Positions 16,536 to 25,918 of a DNA stretch of 31,927 nt are shown one piece after another. The notes under the pieces are model-generated. The model had not been told where the DNA came from, ran no database searches, and worked only from the letters and a program-made list of their open reading frames with translations. Position 1 is the stretch's first letter. Each line of letters starts with the position of its first letter. Source of the stretch: an uncultured Dokdonella sp. (lineage in GTDB: Bacteria > Pseudomonadota > Gammaproteobacteria > Xanthomonadales > Rhodanobacteraceae); NCBI GenBank assembly GCA_934526015.1, contig CAKSZY010000025.1, positions 1 through 31,927 of the forward strand, read 5' to 3'. A program made the position numbers and the translations under genes.

Positions 16536-18133
16536 GCGCGGCTTCGGCGAAGCCCGGTGCCGATCGCCTCGGCGGCCTCGACGCGATGCAGCGCGAGACG
16601 GTTGCCGCGGCCATGGCCTCGCTGCAGCACGGCGATGCGCGCAGCGCGGCCGGTGGCCTCGATGCGGTCCTCGCTCAGCGCCCGGCGCATCCGGAAGTGT
16701 TGCGCCTGCGGGCGTTGGCCGACCTGCAGCTCGGCGATGCCGCCGCTGCGGTCGCGCGCCTGCAAGCTGCCCACGCGTACTGGCCGGACGATGGTCTCGT
16801 CGCCACCCAGCTCGGCGGCGCGCTGGCGCAAGCCGGCGACCTCGAGGCGGCCGAACGCTGCTTGCGCGTCGCCTGCGCGGCCCGCCCGGGGCTGGTCGAT
16901 GCCTGGTACAACCTCGGTCTCGTGCTCGATGCGCGCATGGACACGGCCGCGGCCCGCGAGGCCTTCGCACGCGTGCTGGCGATCGTGCCGGGGCACGCGC
17001 CGGCGCGCCTGCGCCTGGCCGAACTCGACCGCGTCGTCGGCGACTTCGATGCCGCGCGCGCCGCCTTCCGCGCCGTGCTCGACGCCGATCCCGATTCGGT
17101 GCCGGCCTGGGTCGGCCTCGCCGCGTTCCCGGACTGGCAGCCGACCGATGCCGAACTCGCGCGCTTGCTGGCCCTGCGCGATTCCGCGCGCGTGCCGGCG
17201 GCGCAGGTGCACAGCCTCGCCTTCACCTGCGCCACCCTGCTCGAGCGCGCCGGCCGCCACGACGAGGCCTTCGCTGCCTGGCTCGCCGCCAACGCGCACA
17301 AGCGCCGCACGATCGCGTGGGATGCCGCGGCGGTGCATGCCTGGGTCGAGGCCGTGCTCGCCGCGTTCCCGGCGGCCGGCGCCGGTTCGCCGGCGGGGCA
17401 GGGCGAAGGCATCCTCTTCCTCGTCGGCATGCCGCGTTCGGGTTCGACCGTGCTCGAGCAGATCCTCGCCGCGCATCCCCGGGTCGCCGCCGGCGGCGAG
17501 CGCAACGCGCTGGCGCGACTGCTGCAAGCCGAGTCGGACGCACGGCGCCAGCCGTTTCCGCAGTGGGTGCGCAGCGCCACGGCGGAGGACTGGCATCGCC
17601 TCGGCGCGCGCTACCTGGCCGAGGCGGCGCCGGCGCGCGGCGATCGACCGGTGTTCACCGACAAGACCCTCAGCAACTGGCAGCTGGTCGGCGCGATCCG
17701 CTGCATGCTGCCGGGCGCACGCATCATCGAATGCGTGCGCGATCCGCTCGACACCGTCTGGAGCTGCTTCCGCCACCTGTTCGCCGAAGGTCAGGGATTC
17801 AGCTACGACCTCGACGAACTGGTCGCCTTCCATCAGGACTGCCGGCATGCGCTCGCGGTCTGGCGCGATCGCCATCCGGGCGTGATCGTCCGCCACGACC
17901 ACGACGCCCTCGCAGCGGCTCCCGAGGCCGGCATCCGCGCCTTGCTGGAGGCCTGTGCACTGCCGTTCGATCCGGCCTGCCTGCGCTTCCACACGACGCG
18001 CCGCGAACTGCGCACGGCCAGTCTCGTGCAGGCGCGCCAGCCGCTGCAGCCGTCCACCCATCCCTCGCGCCGACACGCCGCGCGACTGGCAGCGGTAGCC
18101 GCCCGCCTCGGCTCCCCGCCTCCGGTTTCCTGA
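16532..18133 (+). CDS. TPR-domain sulfotransferase family protein
   Basis: The 533-residue protein begins with TPR-like repeats (about 20-190; for example AWYNLGLVLDARMDTAAAREAF). A sulfotransferase domain follows from about residue 293. The 5'-phosphosulfate loop is GMPRSGSTVLEQ (299-310) and the 3'-phosphate region is IIECVRDPLDTVWSCF. These features match the TPR-sulfotransferase architecture common in Xanthomonadales. It would transfer sulfate from PAPS to an unknown acceptor, perhaps a protein or glycan. There is no signal peptide, so it is cytoplasmic. The start codon overlaps the helicase stop by 4 nt (ATGA), so the two are co-translated despite unrelated functions. Confidence 0.87.
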   Translation: MSAASAKPGADRLGGLDAMQRETVAAAMASLQHGDARSAAGGLDAVLAQRPAHPEVLRLRALADLQLGDAAAAVARLQAAHAYWPDDGLVATQLGGALAQAGDLEAAERCLRVACAARPGLVDAWYNLGLVLDARMDTAAAREAFARVLAIVPGHAPARLRLAELDRVVGDFDAARAAFRAVLDADPDSVPAWVGLAAFPDWQPTDAELARLLALRDSARVPAAQVHSLAFTCATLLERAGRHDEAFAAWLAANAHKRRTIAWDAAAVHAWVEAVLAAFPAAGAGSPAGQGEGILFLVGMPRSGSTVLEQILAAHPRVAAGGERNALARLLQAESDARRQPFPQWVRSATAEDWHRLGARYLAEAAPARGDRPVFTDKTLSNWQLVGAIRCMLPGARIIECVRDPLDTVWSCFRHLFAEGQGFSYDLDELVAFHQDCRHALAVWRDRHPGVIVRHDHDALAAAPEAGIRALLEACALPFDPACLRFHTTRRELRTASLVQARQPLQPSTHPSRRHAARLAAVAARLGSPPPVS

Positions 18134-18240
18134 ACCCGGCGACGCGGTCCGCGGCGACGTTGACGGGCGGGCCCATTCAGGTTCGCCGTCGACCGCTTCA
18201 CGTACGTCTGCGCATGGCACCGAACCCGACCTGTGGCGAA

Positions 18241-18269
18241 TTGCCGTACTCCGGTGCCGGTGCTATAAA
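18241..18269 (+). promoter_or_regulatory. Sigma-70-type promoter of the S8 protease gene
   Basis: TTGCCG (18241-18246) and TATAAA (18264-18269) are separated by exactly 17 bp. This matches consensus at 4 of 6 and 5 of 6 positions and stands out in a GC-rich spacer. Transcription would start near 18276, giving a leader of about 90 nt before ATG 18368. Confidence 0.65.
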
Positions 18270-18319
18270 TCGGCGGATCAGGCCGGGTTCAGCTGCACCA
18301 CCCTCCTGCACATGCACGC

Positions 18320-18344
18320 GCCGGCATCCCCGCCGGCCGTTTTT
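18320..18344 (+). terminator. Terminator-like hairpin in the protease leader
   Basis: GCCGGC (18320-18325), a 6-nt loop ATCCCC and GCCGGC (18332-18337) are followed closely by five T residues (18340-18344). It lies between the predicted promoter and the start codon, 23 nt before the ATG. It may end read-through from the sulfotransferase gene or act as an attenuator. Confidence 0.45.
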
Positions 18345-18367
18345 CGGGGTTTGTCTTGGGAGCCATC

Positions 18368-21196
18368 ATGCGTAATTCCCTCCGTGTCAAAACGCTCGCC
18401 GCGGTCGTCGTCGCCAGTCTCGGCGGCATTGCTGCGCCGGCCGCGTGGTCGCAGGCCACGGTCAGCGACGGCGTCGCACCGGCGACCGAGGTCTCGCCAT
18501 ACCAGATCTACATGATCCGCTTCAACGAACCCGGCGCGCTCGAATACCAGGGCGGCATCGGTTCGCTGGCAGCCACCGTGGCCACCGGCGGCAACCGCTT
18601 CGACGCGAACAGCGATGCCTCGCGTGCCTATCGCCAGTATCTCGAACAGCGCCAGGCCGAGTACATCGAGGGCATGCGCGTGCGCATCGGCCGCGATGTC
18701 GAGGTTCCGCACACCTACCAGACCACCCACAGCGGCATCTCGGCGAAGCTGACCGAAGCCGAGGCCGCGATCGTCGCCACCCTGCCGGGCGTGAGCAGCA
18801 TCGAACGCGATCGCGAATACCAGCTCGACACCTTCCGCGGCCCGTCCTTCATCGGCGCGAACACGGTGTGGGGCGCGAACGTGCCGACCCCGGCCACCGC
18901 GACCAACTTCGGCAAGGGCGTCGTCATCGGCGTGCTCGACTCCGGTGTCAACTCGACCCATCCCTCGTTCGCCAACGACGCCCGCTGCGGCTTCAGCGGC
19001 GCCGATCCGAAGATGCGCAGCATGCGCGACTGCTCGACCAGCGCGGGCGGCGTCTGTACCGGCCCGAACGGCGCGGCCGACGCCACCGGCCACGGTTCGC
19101 ACACGGCCAGCACGTCGGGCGGCAACGTCCTCGACACCTCGACCGTGCCGGCGCCGGTCATCCCGGCGCCGTACACCAACATCAGCGGTGTCGCCCCGTG
19201 CGCGACCCTGCGCACCTACCGCGTCTGCGAAGGCTCGAGCTGCTCCGGCGCCTCGATCTCGGCGGGCTTCAACAACGTGCTCAACGACGGCGACGTCGAT
19301 GTCGTCAACTACTCGATTTCCGGCGGCGGCTCGCCGTGGTCGTCCGGTGACGGCGACCGCGCGTTCCTCGAGTTCGTCAACAACGACATCTTCGTTTCGG
19401 CCTCGGCCGGCAACACCCGCGCCGAAGTCCCCAATCCGGTCGGCAACGTCAACCATCTCGGCCCCTGGGTCATGTCGGTTGCCTCCTCGACCCACGACGA
19501 GAATCCGGTCGGCGGCGAGCTCTCCGCGGCCGGCCCCGGCACGCCGCCGGTCGACACGCAGAACATCGGGCTCAACATCGCCGGCGTGAACGTCGGCACG
19601 GCCGGCATCTACCCGATCCGCTACAACTCCGCCAACGACATCGGCTGCACGGCGAACGGCGGCTTCCCGGCCAACTTCTTCTCCGGCGCGATCGCCCTGA
19701 TCCCGCGCGGCACCTGTTCGTTCGAGGAGAAGCTCAACAACGCCGCCGCCGCCGGTGCGGTGGCCGGCATCGTCTACAACAACGCCGCCGGCGCCATCAA
19801 CATGGCGATCGGTACGGCGTCGCTGCCGTCCTACAGCATCCTGCAGGTCCAGGGCCTCGCCCTGCGCGCGTTCATCGACGCCAACGGAGCGACGCCGACG
19901 ACGGTCGACTTCACGCCGGCGACGAAGATCGGCGACATGCTGTCCTCGTTCAGCCTGCGCGGCCCGAGCCGCCCGGCGGCCGTGGACATCACCAAGCCGG
20001 ACATCACCGCGCCTGGCGACAGCATCTACGCCGCCTACAGCGGTGCCGGCGGCGTGCAGTACGCCTCCATGGGCGGCACCTCGATGTCGAGCCCGCACGT
20101 GGCCGGCGCCGGCGCCCTGGTGCGCGCCATGCGTCCGGGCTGGACGCCGATGATGGTCAAGTCGGCCCTGCAGCTGACCGCGAAGTCGGAAGGCGTGAAG
20201 GAAGACGGGGTCACCCCGTGGCATCCGGATGACACCGGCAACGGCCGTGCCCAGGTCGACCGCGCGGTCGCCGCGGGCCTCGTCATGGACGAGACCTATG
20301 CGCGCTTCCTCGCCGCCAACCCGTCGGGTGGCTCCATCAACATGAAGGAGCTCAACATCCCGTCGATGCGCAACACCAACTGCGTGCCGGACTGCACCTT
20401 CGTGCGCACGTTCACCAGCACGCTGGCGGCCGCATCGACGTGGAACATCACCTCCGAGTCCACCTACGGCGTCAACATCAGCGCCTCGCCGTCGAACTTC
20501 ACCATCCCGGCCGGCGGCACCCAGGCGGTCACCTTCACGGTCGCCCTCGACGACTACGGCCCGGGCACCCAGGTGCCGAACACGCCGGCATTCGCCAAGG
20601 TGCTGCTGACCCCGAGTGTTGCGGCGGTTTCGCCGGTGGAGCACCTGACCGTCGCCGTGCGCGGCACGCGGGACGGCATCTTCCGCGACGGTTTCGATCC
20701 GGATGAGGTGGCCAATCCGAACCACGTGACGTTCACGCCGAACCACGAGGTGCATAACAGCCTCAACGGCACCTGCATCAAGTGGCTGACCGGCGTCGTG
20801 CGCGACAACCTCGCCTCGTGCCCGGGAGACGACTTCAATCCGTACGTGACCGGCGGCTCCCTGGCGTTCTACTGGGCATACACCGGCGCCACCGCCAATC
20901 GCGGCGGCTCGGCGTCCGGCTCGGCGTACACGATCGCCGCTCCGGGGACCGAGATCGGTCCGTCGACGACCTTCATCGACACGCTGGGCTCTGCCCCGAC
21001 TGCGGCGTGGCGCGTTGCCGGTGGTGCGGATGGCTATCTCGGCTTCCGCTTCCTCAACACGGAGACGAGCACGATCAACTACGGCTACGTGCGCATCAAC
21101 ACCACCGGCGCGACCGGCACGACCGGATTGCCGGCCACGATCGTCAGCTACACGTTCGACAATTCCGGAGCGCCGATCTCGGTTCCCATGCCGTGA
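18368..21196 (+). CDS. Secreted subtilisin-like S8 serine protease with PA domain
   Basis: The 942-residue precursor has a signal peptide (1-29, ending AAWSQA). An I9-like propeptide follows (about 45-150; YQIYMIRF, VSSIERD). The catalytic domain has Asp191 (VIGVLDSGVNSTHPS), His242 (TGHGSHTAS) and Ser572 (GGTSMSSPHVAGAGALV). A PA (protease-associated) domain is inserted at about 425-520 (ALIPRGTCSFEEKLNNAAAA). A Fn-III-like segment (SPSNFTIPAGGTQAVTFTV) leads to IFRDGFD at 771-777, then a separate 165-residue C-terminal domain. It is probably exported and digests protein outside the cell. ATG 18368 has GGGAG 5 nt upstream. It is expressed alone, with its own promoter and terminator. Confidence 0.94.
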   Translation: MRNSLRVKTLAAVVVASLGGIAAPAAWSQATVSDGVAPATEVSPYQIYMIRFNEPGALEYQGGIGSLAATVATGGNRFDANSDASRAYRQYLEQRQAEYIEGMRVRIGRDVEVPHTYQTTHSGISAKLTEAEAAIVATLPGVSSIERDREYQLDTFRGPSFIGANTVWGANVPTPATATNFGKGVVIGVLDSGVNSTHPSFANDARCGFSGADPKMRSMRDCSTSAGGVCTGPNGAADATGHGSHTASTSGGNVLDTSTVPAPVIPAPYTNISGVAPCATLRTYRVCEGSSCSGASISAGFNNVLNDGDVDVVNYSISGGGSPWSSGDGDRAFLEFVNNDIFVSASAGNTRAEVPNPVGNVNHLGPWVMSVASSTHDENPVGGELSAAGPGTPPVDTQNIGLNIAGVNVGTAGIYPIRYNSANDIGCTANGGFPANFFSGAIALIPRGTCSFEEKLNNAAAAGAVAGIVYNNAAGAINMAIGTASLPSYSILQVQGLALRAFIDANGATPTTVDFTPATKIGDMLSSFSLRGPSRPAAVDITKPDITAPGDSIYAAYSGAGGVQYASMGGTSMSSPHVAGAGALVRAMRPGWTPMMVKSALQLTAKSEGVKEDGVTPWHPDDTGNGRAQVDRAVAAGLVMDETYARFLAANPSGGSINMKELNIPSMRNTNCVPDCTFVRTFTSTLAAASTWNITSESTYGVNISASPSNFTIPAGGTQAVTFTVALDDYGPGTQVPNTPAFAKVLLTPSVAAVSPVEHLTVAVRGTRDGIFRDGFDPDEVANPNHVTFTPNHEVHNSLNGTCIKWLTGVVRDNLASCPGDDFNPYVTGGSLAFYWAYTGATANRGGSASGSAYTIAAPGTEIGPSTTFIDTLGSAPTAAWRVAGGADGYLGFRFLNTETSTINYGYVRINTTGATGTTGLPATIVSYTFDNSGAPISVPMP

Positions 21197-21210
21197 TCGA
21201 GCCGCCGGTT

Positions 21211-21227
21211 GCGGCCCGAAAGGCCGC
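21211..21227. terminator. Small hairpin after the protease gene
   Basis: GCGGCC and GGCCGC (21211-21216 and 21222-21227) enclose a 5-nt loop. It precedes the strong terminator and may help mRNA 3'-end stability. Confidence 0.35.
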
Positions 21228-21243
21228 AGTCGTCGGAATCAGG

Positions 21244-21273
21244 GAGGCGGGGGAAACCCCGCCTCTTTTTTTT
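21244..21273 (+). terminator. Strong Rho-independent terminator
   Basis: A perfect 9-bp stem GAGGCGGGG/CCCCGCCTC with a GAAA tetraloop is followed by eight T residues (21266-21273). It ends the protease transcript. On the minus strand no T-run follows the stem, so it would not terminate the serine dehydratase gene efficiently. Confidence 0.92.
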
Positions 21274-21353
21274 CGCCATCGCCGCAAGGGGACGGTTGTC
21301 CGCAAAGCGACGTCTTGACGAAAGGCATTGCGGGAACGCGTGCCGCCGACGCC

Positions 21354-22736
<1,383 letters not shown>

Positions 22737-22852
22737 GGCGGACGGGACCTCGCGGAGATACGCCGATTCTACGTCGCCCGGCGCGCAGCGGCGGCATCCG
22801 CGCGACTTCGGCCAGGCTTGCTTCGCGGCCGGCTCTGTCCGGAAAATCGGCC

Positions 22853-23098
22853 ATGCCCTCCGTCCTGCCGAACCTGCGCCTGTACGTCACCAGCGACTGC
22901 TGCCTGTGCGACCACGCCGTCGATGTGCTCGCCCGGGCGCGCGCCCCCGACTTCGCCTGCGTCGGCATCGACGGCGATGCCACGCTGGAGGCGCGCTACG
23001 GCGTGCGCGTGCCGGTGCTGTTCGATGTCGCCAGCGGTCGCGAGCTCGACTGGCCGTTCGACGCGGCACGCGTGCGCGCGTTCCTCGAAGGGAGCTGA
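22853..23098 (+). CDS. Small glutaredoxin-like protein
   Basis: An 81-residue protein of the thioredoxin-like superfamily (DUF836/glutaredoxin-like). It starts [19 protein letters not shown], with a CxxC redox motif in the first helix (CCLC). RVPVLFDV contains the cis-Pro typical of the fold. It is probably a cytosolic thiol-disulfide reductase or reductase partner; the target is not known. It diverges from sdaA and converges with the GTPase gene. The inverted repeat downstream likely terminates it. Confidence 0.85.
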   Translation: MPSVLPNLRLYVTSDCCLCDHAVDVLARARAPDFACVGIDGDATLEARYGVRVPVLFDVASGRELDWPFDAARVRAFLEGS

Positions 23099-23170
23099 AA
23101 GCGGAAACAGGAGCCTGAAACAGAAGGACACGAAAGTCACGAAGGAAAGCGGTCTATCGACTGGATTCTC

Positions 23171-23265
23171 CTCCGTGTGCTCCGTGTGCTCCGTGTTTCA
23201 ATCGTTCGCTTTCGACCGGATGCCGAGCAGAAGCCTGAAACAGGGAGCACACGGAGCACACGGAG
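23171..23265. repeat. 30-bp inverted repeat with 35-bp spacer
   Basis: The left arm (23171-23200) and right arm (23236-23265) are complementary at 29 of 30 positions. Each arm contains direct repeats of an 8-bp CTCCGTGT-type unit (CACGGAGC on the other strand). A TTTTT run (23273-23277) follows the right arm, so it may serve as a terminator for the upstream gene. The 12-mer AGCCTGAAACAG occurs twice, at 23112-23123 and 23232-23243. No ORF is present in this 249-bp gap. It resembles the 'CACGAAG/CACGGAG' type of intergenic repeat seen in many bacteria. Confidence 0.8.
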
Positions 23266-23347
23266 AGAAGCCTTTTTCGGGAATCTTCTTTTTCTTCACG
23301 TCTTGCTCGCGTGTTTCGGTCCTGCGCTGCCGACACCCCGGCCGGGG

Positions 23348-24721
23348 TCAGCGCGTTGCCTGGGGATTGCGCAGGCGGGAGAGGATCTCCTCGCGCGCCT
23401 CGCGCAGGATCGAGTCGCGGTCGAGGCTTTCGACGATGTCGCGGACCACGCGCTTGGCGCCCTTGTCGCCCCACGACTTGCCGGCGGCGAGGTAGCGCTC
23501 GGCGGCACGACCGACCAGTTCGGTGGCGTACCAGGCGAGCGCGCCCTGGGCTCCGGCGGTCAGCACGGTCGAGACACCGGCACTGAGGCCCTTGAGCGCC
23601 GAGGCGACCAGATGCACGCCCCAGATCGCCCCCATCAGGGCGACCAGCTGGGCACAGATCGTGGCGATCAGGCTGCCCGCCTCGCGATGGGTCAGCGGCA
23701 GTCCGTAGACGCGCGCAAGATGCATGACCAGGGCGGCGTCGAGCGCGCCGGCCGCCAGCAGGTCGGCGACCGGTACCGGATTGAGGGCGACGGCAAGGCT
23801 CTTGGCGAGACAGTAGTGGCGGATCACCTTCGCCGCGATTTCGCGGCGCACCTCGACGATGCGCGCGCCGACATCGTCGCTGACGCGGCCGGCGAACAGG
23901 CTGGCGTTGAGCGCGGCCAGCGTGCGGCCCTCGCGTTCGACGATCGCGCCGAGGCGATCGCGCAGGGCGGAGATGTCGGCATCGCGATCGACGCTTTCGG
24001 CATGCTCGCGGCCGTTCCCGTCGCTGCGCAGGTGGCGCAGCGCTGGCGGATTCGCGCTGACCGCGACGACGTCGATCGGGTGGACGAGGCCGGCGGCGTG
24101 TTCGCGCAGGCGGCCGAGCAGGCGTTCGCGCTCGTCCTCGCTGTAGCGGTCGGCCTTGTTCAGCGCGAGCAGCAGCGGCCGCTCGGTGCGCGCGAGCACG
24201 GCCAGCGCGTCGCGCTCGCGCACGGTCATGTCGCCGTCGACGACGAAGACGACGAGGTCGCTGACCGAGGCGACCTCGAAGGCGAGCTTCTCGCGGGCCT
24301 CGCCGTCGAGTTCGTCGATGCCGGGGGTGTCGATCAGGTGCACGCCGTTGCCGGCGAACTCGCGCCAGTGGCGCGGTTCCGCTTCGCGGGTCGTGCCGTG
24401 CAACACGCCGACCTCGAAGACCGGTTCGCCGATCAGCGCATTCGCCAGCGCCGACTTGCCGACGCTGACGCGGCCGAACACGGCGATGTGGAGTTCATCG
24501 CGCTCGAGCTTGCGCAGCATCGCTTCGAGGCGGGCGAAATCGGCGCCGAGCGCGCGCCGCACCGAGGCCGGAATGCGCTCGTCATCGAGCAGGGCGCGCA
24601 GGGCTTCGGCGGCGTCGGCCTGATGGCGGTCGCCGGCATCCGCGGACGCCGGCGTGGCGGCCACGGCCGCGGGACGCCGCAGGCGCCGCTTCAGGCGCTG
24701 CCAGATTCCTTCGTCGCTCAT
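23348..24721 (-). CDS. GTPase with DUF697-type membrane domain (YcjX/YcjF-like)
   Basis: A 457-residue protein with a GTPase domain: P-loop GRVSVGKS (83-90), DTPG (131-134), NKAD (188-191) and VSAN. The C-terminal half (about 290-457) is of the DUF697 type (LNPVPVADLLAAGALDAALV, LTHREAGSLIATICAQ, with hydrophobic stretches), so it is probably membrane-associated. Related GTPases are linked to envelope stress; function here is unknown. It is the last of five minus-strand genes, 70 bp after the YceI-type gene. The second GTPase gene of the cluster is similar in architecture but distinct in sequence. Confidence 0.85.
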   Translation of the reverse strand: MSDEGIWQRLKRRLRRPAAVAATPASADAGDRHQADAAEALRALLDDERIPASVRRALGADFARLEAMLRKLERDELHIAVFGRVSVGKSALANALIGEPVFEVGVLHGTTREAEPRHWREFAGNGVHLIDTPGIDELDGEAREKLAFEVASVSDLVVFVVDGDMTVRERDALAVLARTERPLLLALNKADRYSEDERERLLGRLREHAAGLVHPIDVVAVSANPPALRHLRSDGNGREHAESVDRDADISALRDRLGAIVEREGRTLAALNASLFAGRVSDDVGARIVEVRREIAAKVIRHYCLAKSLAVALNPVPVADLLAAGALDAALVMHLARVYGLPLTHREAGSLIATICAQLVALMGAIWGVHLVASALKGLSAGVSTVLTAGAQGALAWYATELVGRAAERYLAAGKSWGDKGAKRVVRDIVESLDRDSILREAREEILSRLRNPQATR

Positions 24722-24791
24722 CGGCGGCGGTCGGGACGGAATGCGACCGGCCGCTGCCGGATGACTGCAGCGAACCCCGCCATCGCGGCGG

Positions 24792-25346
24792 TCATTCCTT
24801 CGCGGTCAGTTCGAGGCGGCCGTTGACGGCGACCTCGTTGCCGATCGTCGAGGTATCGGCGTACTCGCCGCTGCCGACATCGAAGTCCAGGCGCTTCAGC
24901 GTCGTCGCCACCTCGAGGACGGCGCCGCCGGCGGCGGGCGTGAACGTCACCCGCAGGCTGACCGGCTTGCGGATTCCCTTCAGGGTCAGCGTGCCGTCGG
25001 CGATCACCTGGTCGCCGTCCTTGCGGAAACCGGAGGTCGTGTAGCGCGCCTTCGGGTGCTGCTTGACGGCAAAGAACTCGCTGCCGGGCAGGGCGTCGTC
25101 GCGGTCGCTGTCACCGGTGGCGACGCTGGCAAGGTCGATCGTGACGTCGAACTTCGATGCCTCGGGATGCTCGGCGTCATAGGCAATCACGGCCTCGAAA
25201 CTGCGGAAGCTGCCGTTGAACTTCTCGCCCTGGAAGTCGGCGGTGAAGCCGAGCGTGCTGTTCGCGCCGACGCTGTAGTCGGCGGCGAATGCGGGCAGCG
25301 CGAGTGCGCCGGCGAGAAAGAAGGCAAGCGTGGAAGGGCGGGTCAT
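24792..25346 (-). CDS. YceI family periplasmic protein (first copy)
   Basis: The 184-residue product has a signal peptide (residues 1-21, ALALPAFA) and a lipocalin-like YceI domain. Family features are YSVGANSTLGFTADFQGEKF near the mature start, DSDRDDALPGSEFF and KARYTTSGF. YceI proteins bind polyprenoid or related lipids in the periplasm; the ligand here is unknown. The start overlaps the stop of the cytochrome b561 gene (ATGA at 25343-25346), so it is translationally coupled. Confidence 0.92.
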   Translation of the reverse strand: MTRPSTLAFFLAGALALPAFAADYSVGANSTLGFTADFQGEKFNGSFRSFEAVIAYDAEHPEASKFDVTIDLASVATGDSDRDDALPGSEFFAVKQHPKARYTTSGFRKDGDQVIADGTLTLKGIRKPVSLRVTFTPAAGGAVLEVATTLKRLDFDVGSGEYADTSTIGNEVAVNGRLELTAKE

Positions 25347-25918
25347 GGGGATTCTCCGGACGGGGGATGGCGCAGGCGTGCAAACGGCAGCATGCGCCGC
25401 AAGGTGTCGTCGCGCTCGAAGAAGTGGTGCAGCAGGGCGCCGCCGACATGGGCGACGAGCACGGCGACGAGGATCCAGAACAGCCAGACGTGGGCAGCGA
25501 TCGCGAACTCGGCGAGGCCTTCGTTCTTCGCCACCAGCGCCGGCAGGTTGAACTGCTTGAACCATTGCAGCGGATAGCCGCGGGCGGAGTTGTACAGCCA
25601 GCCGGCCAGCGGGATCGCCAGCATGAGCAGGTAGAGGATGCCGTGCACGGCATGCGCGGCGATGCGCTGCAGCCGCGGCATCGGCAGGTCGGCCGGACGG
25701 CGATCGAAGAAGCGCCAGGCGAGGCGCAGCACGAACAGGGCCAGCACGGTCAGGCCGATCGACTTGTGGATGGCGAAGGCGTTGATCTTGGCCATGCCGC
25801 GATCCATCCCGGTCATGACCAGACCGAGCACGCCGGCACCGATGATGCCGAGCGCCATCAGCCAGTGCAGCCCTTTCGCCGCTGCGCCCCAGCGCAGCCG
25901 GTCACTTCGCCATGCCAT
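25343..25918 (-). CDS. Cytochrome b561 (CybB-like)
   Basis: A 191-residue four-helix membrane protein that carries heme b. Helices lie near residues 17-37, 53-70, 93-108 and 138-158. Candidate heme histidines are H18 (GLHWLM), H51 (AIHKSIG), H143 (AAHVWLF) and H157 (VAHVGGALLHH). It likely moves electrons between quinol and a periplasmic acceptor. It overlaps the upstream YceI gene by 17 nt and the downstream YceI by 4 nt, forming a tight YceI-b561-YceI operon. This pairing is known in other proteobacteria. Confidence 0.92.
   Translation of the reverse strand: MAWRSDRLRWGAAAKGLHWLMALGIIGAGVLGLVMTGMDRGMAKINAFAIHKSIGLTVLALFVLRLAWRFFDRRPADLPMPRLQRIAAHAVHGILYLLMLAIPLAGWLYNSARGYPLQWFKQFNLPALVAKNEGLAEFAIAAHVWLFWILVAVLVAHVGGALLHHFFERDDTLRRMLPFARLRHPPSGESP

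Noticed and set aside
18278..20755. An 825-residue minus-strand open frame antisense to the S8 protease
   Set aside because: The plus strand contains the complete catalytic triad. The antisense product is Arg/Gly/Val-rich with no family features.
23171..23265. CRISPR-like repetition of CACGGAGC units
   Set aside because: The units are tandem and inverted with no unique spacers of regular length, and no cas genes are present.
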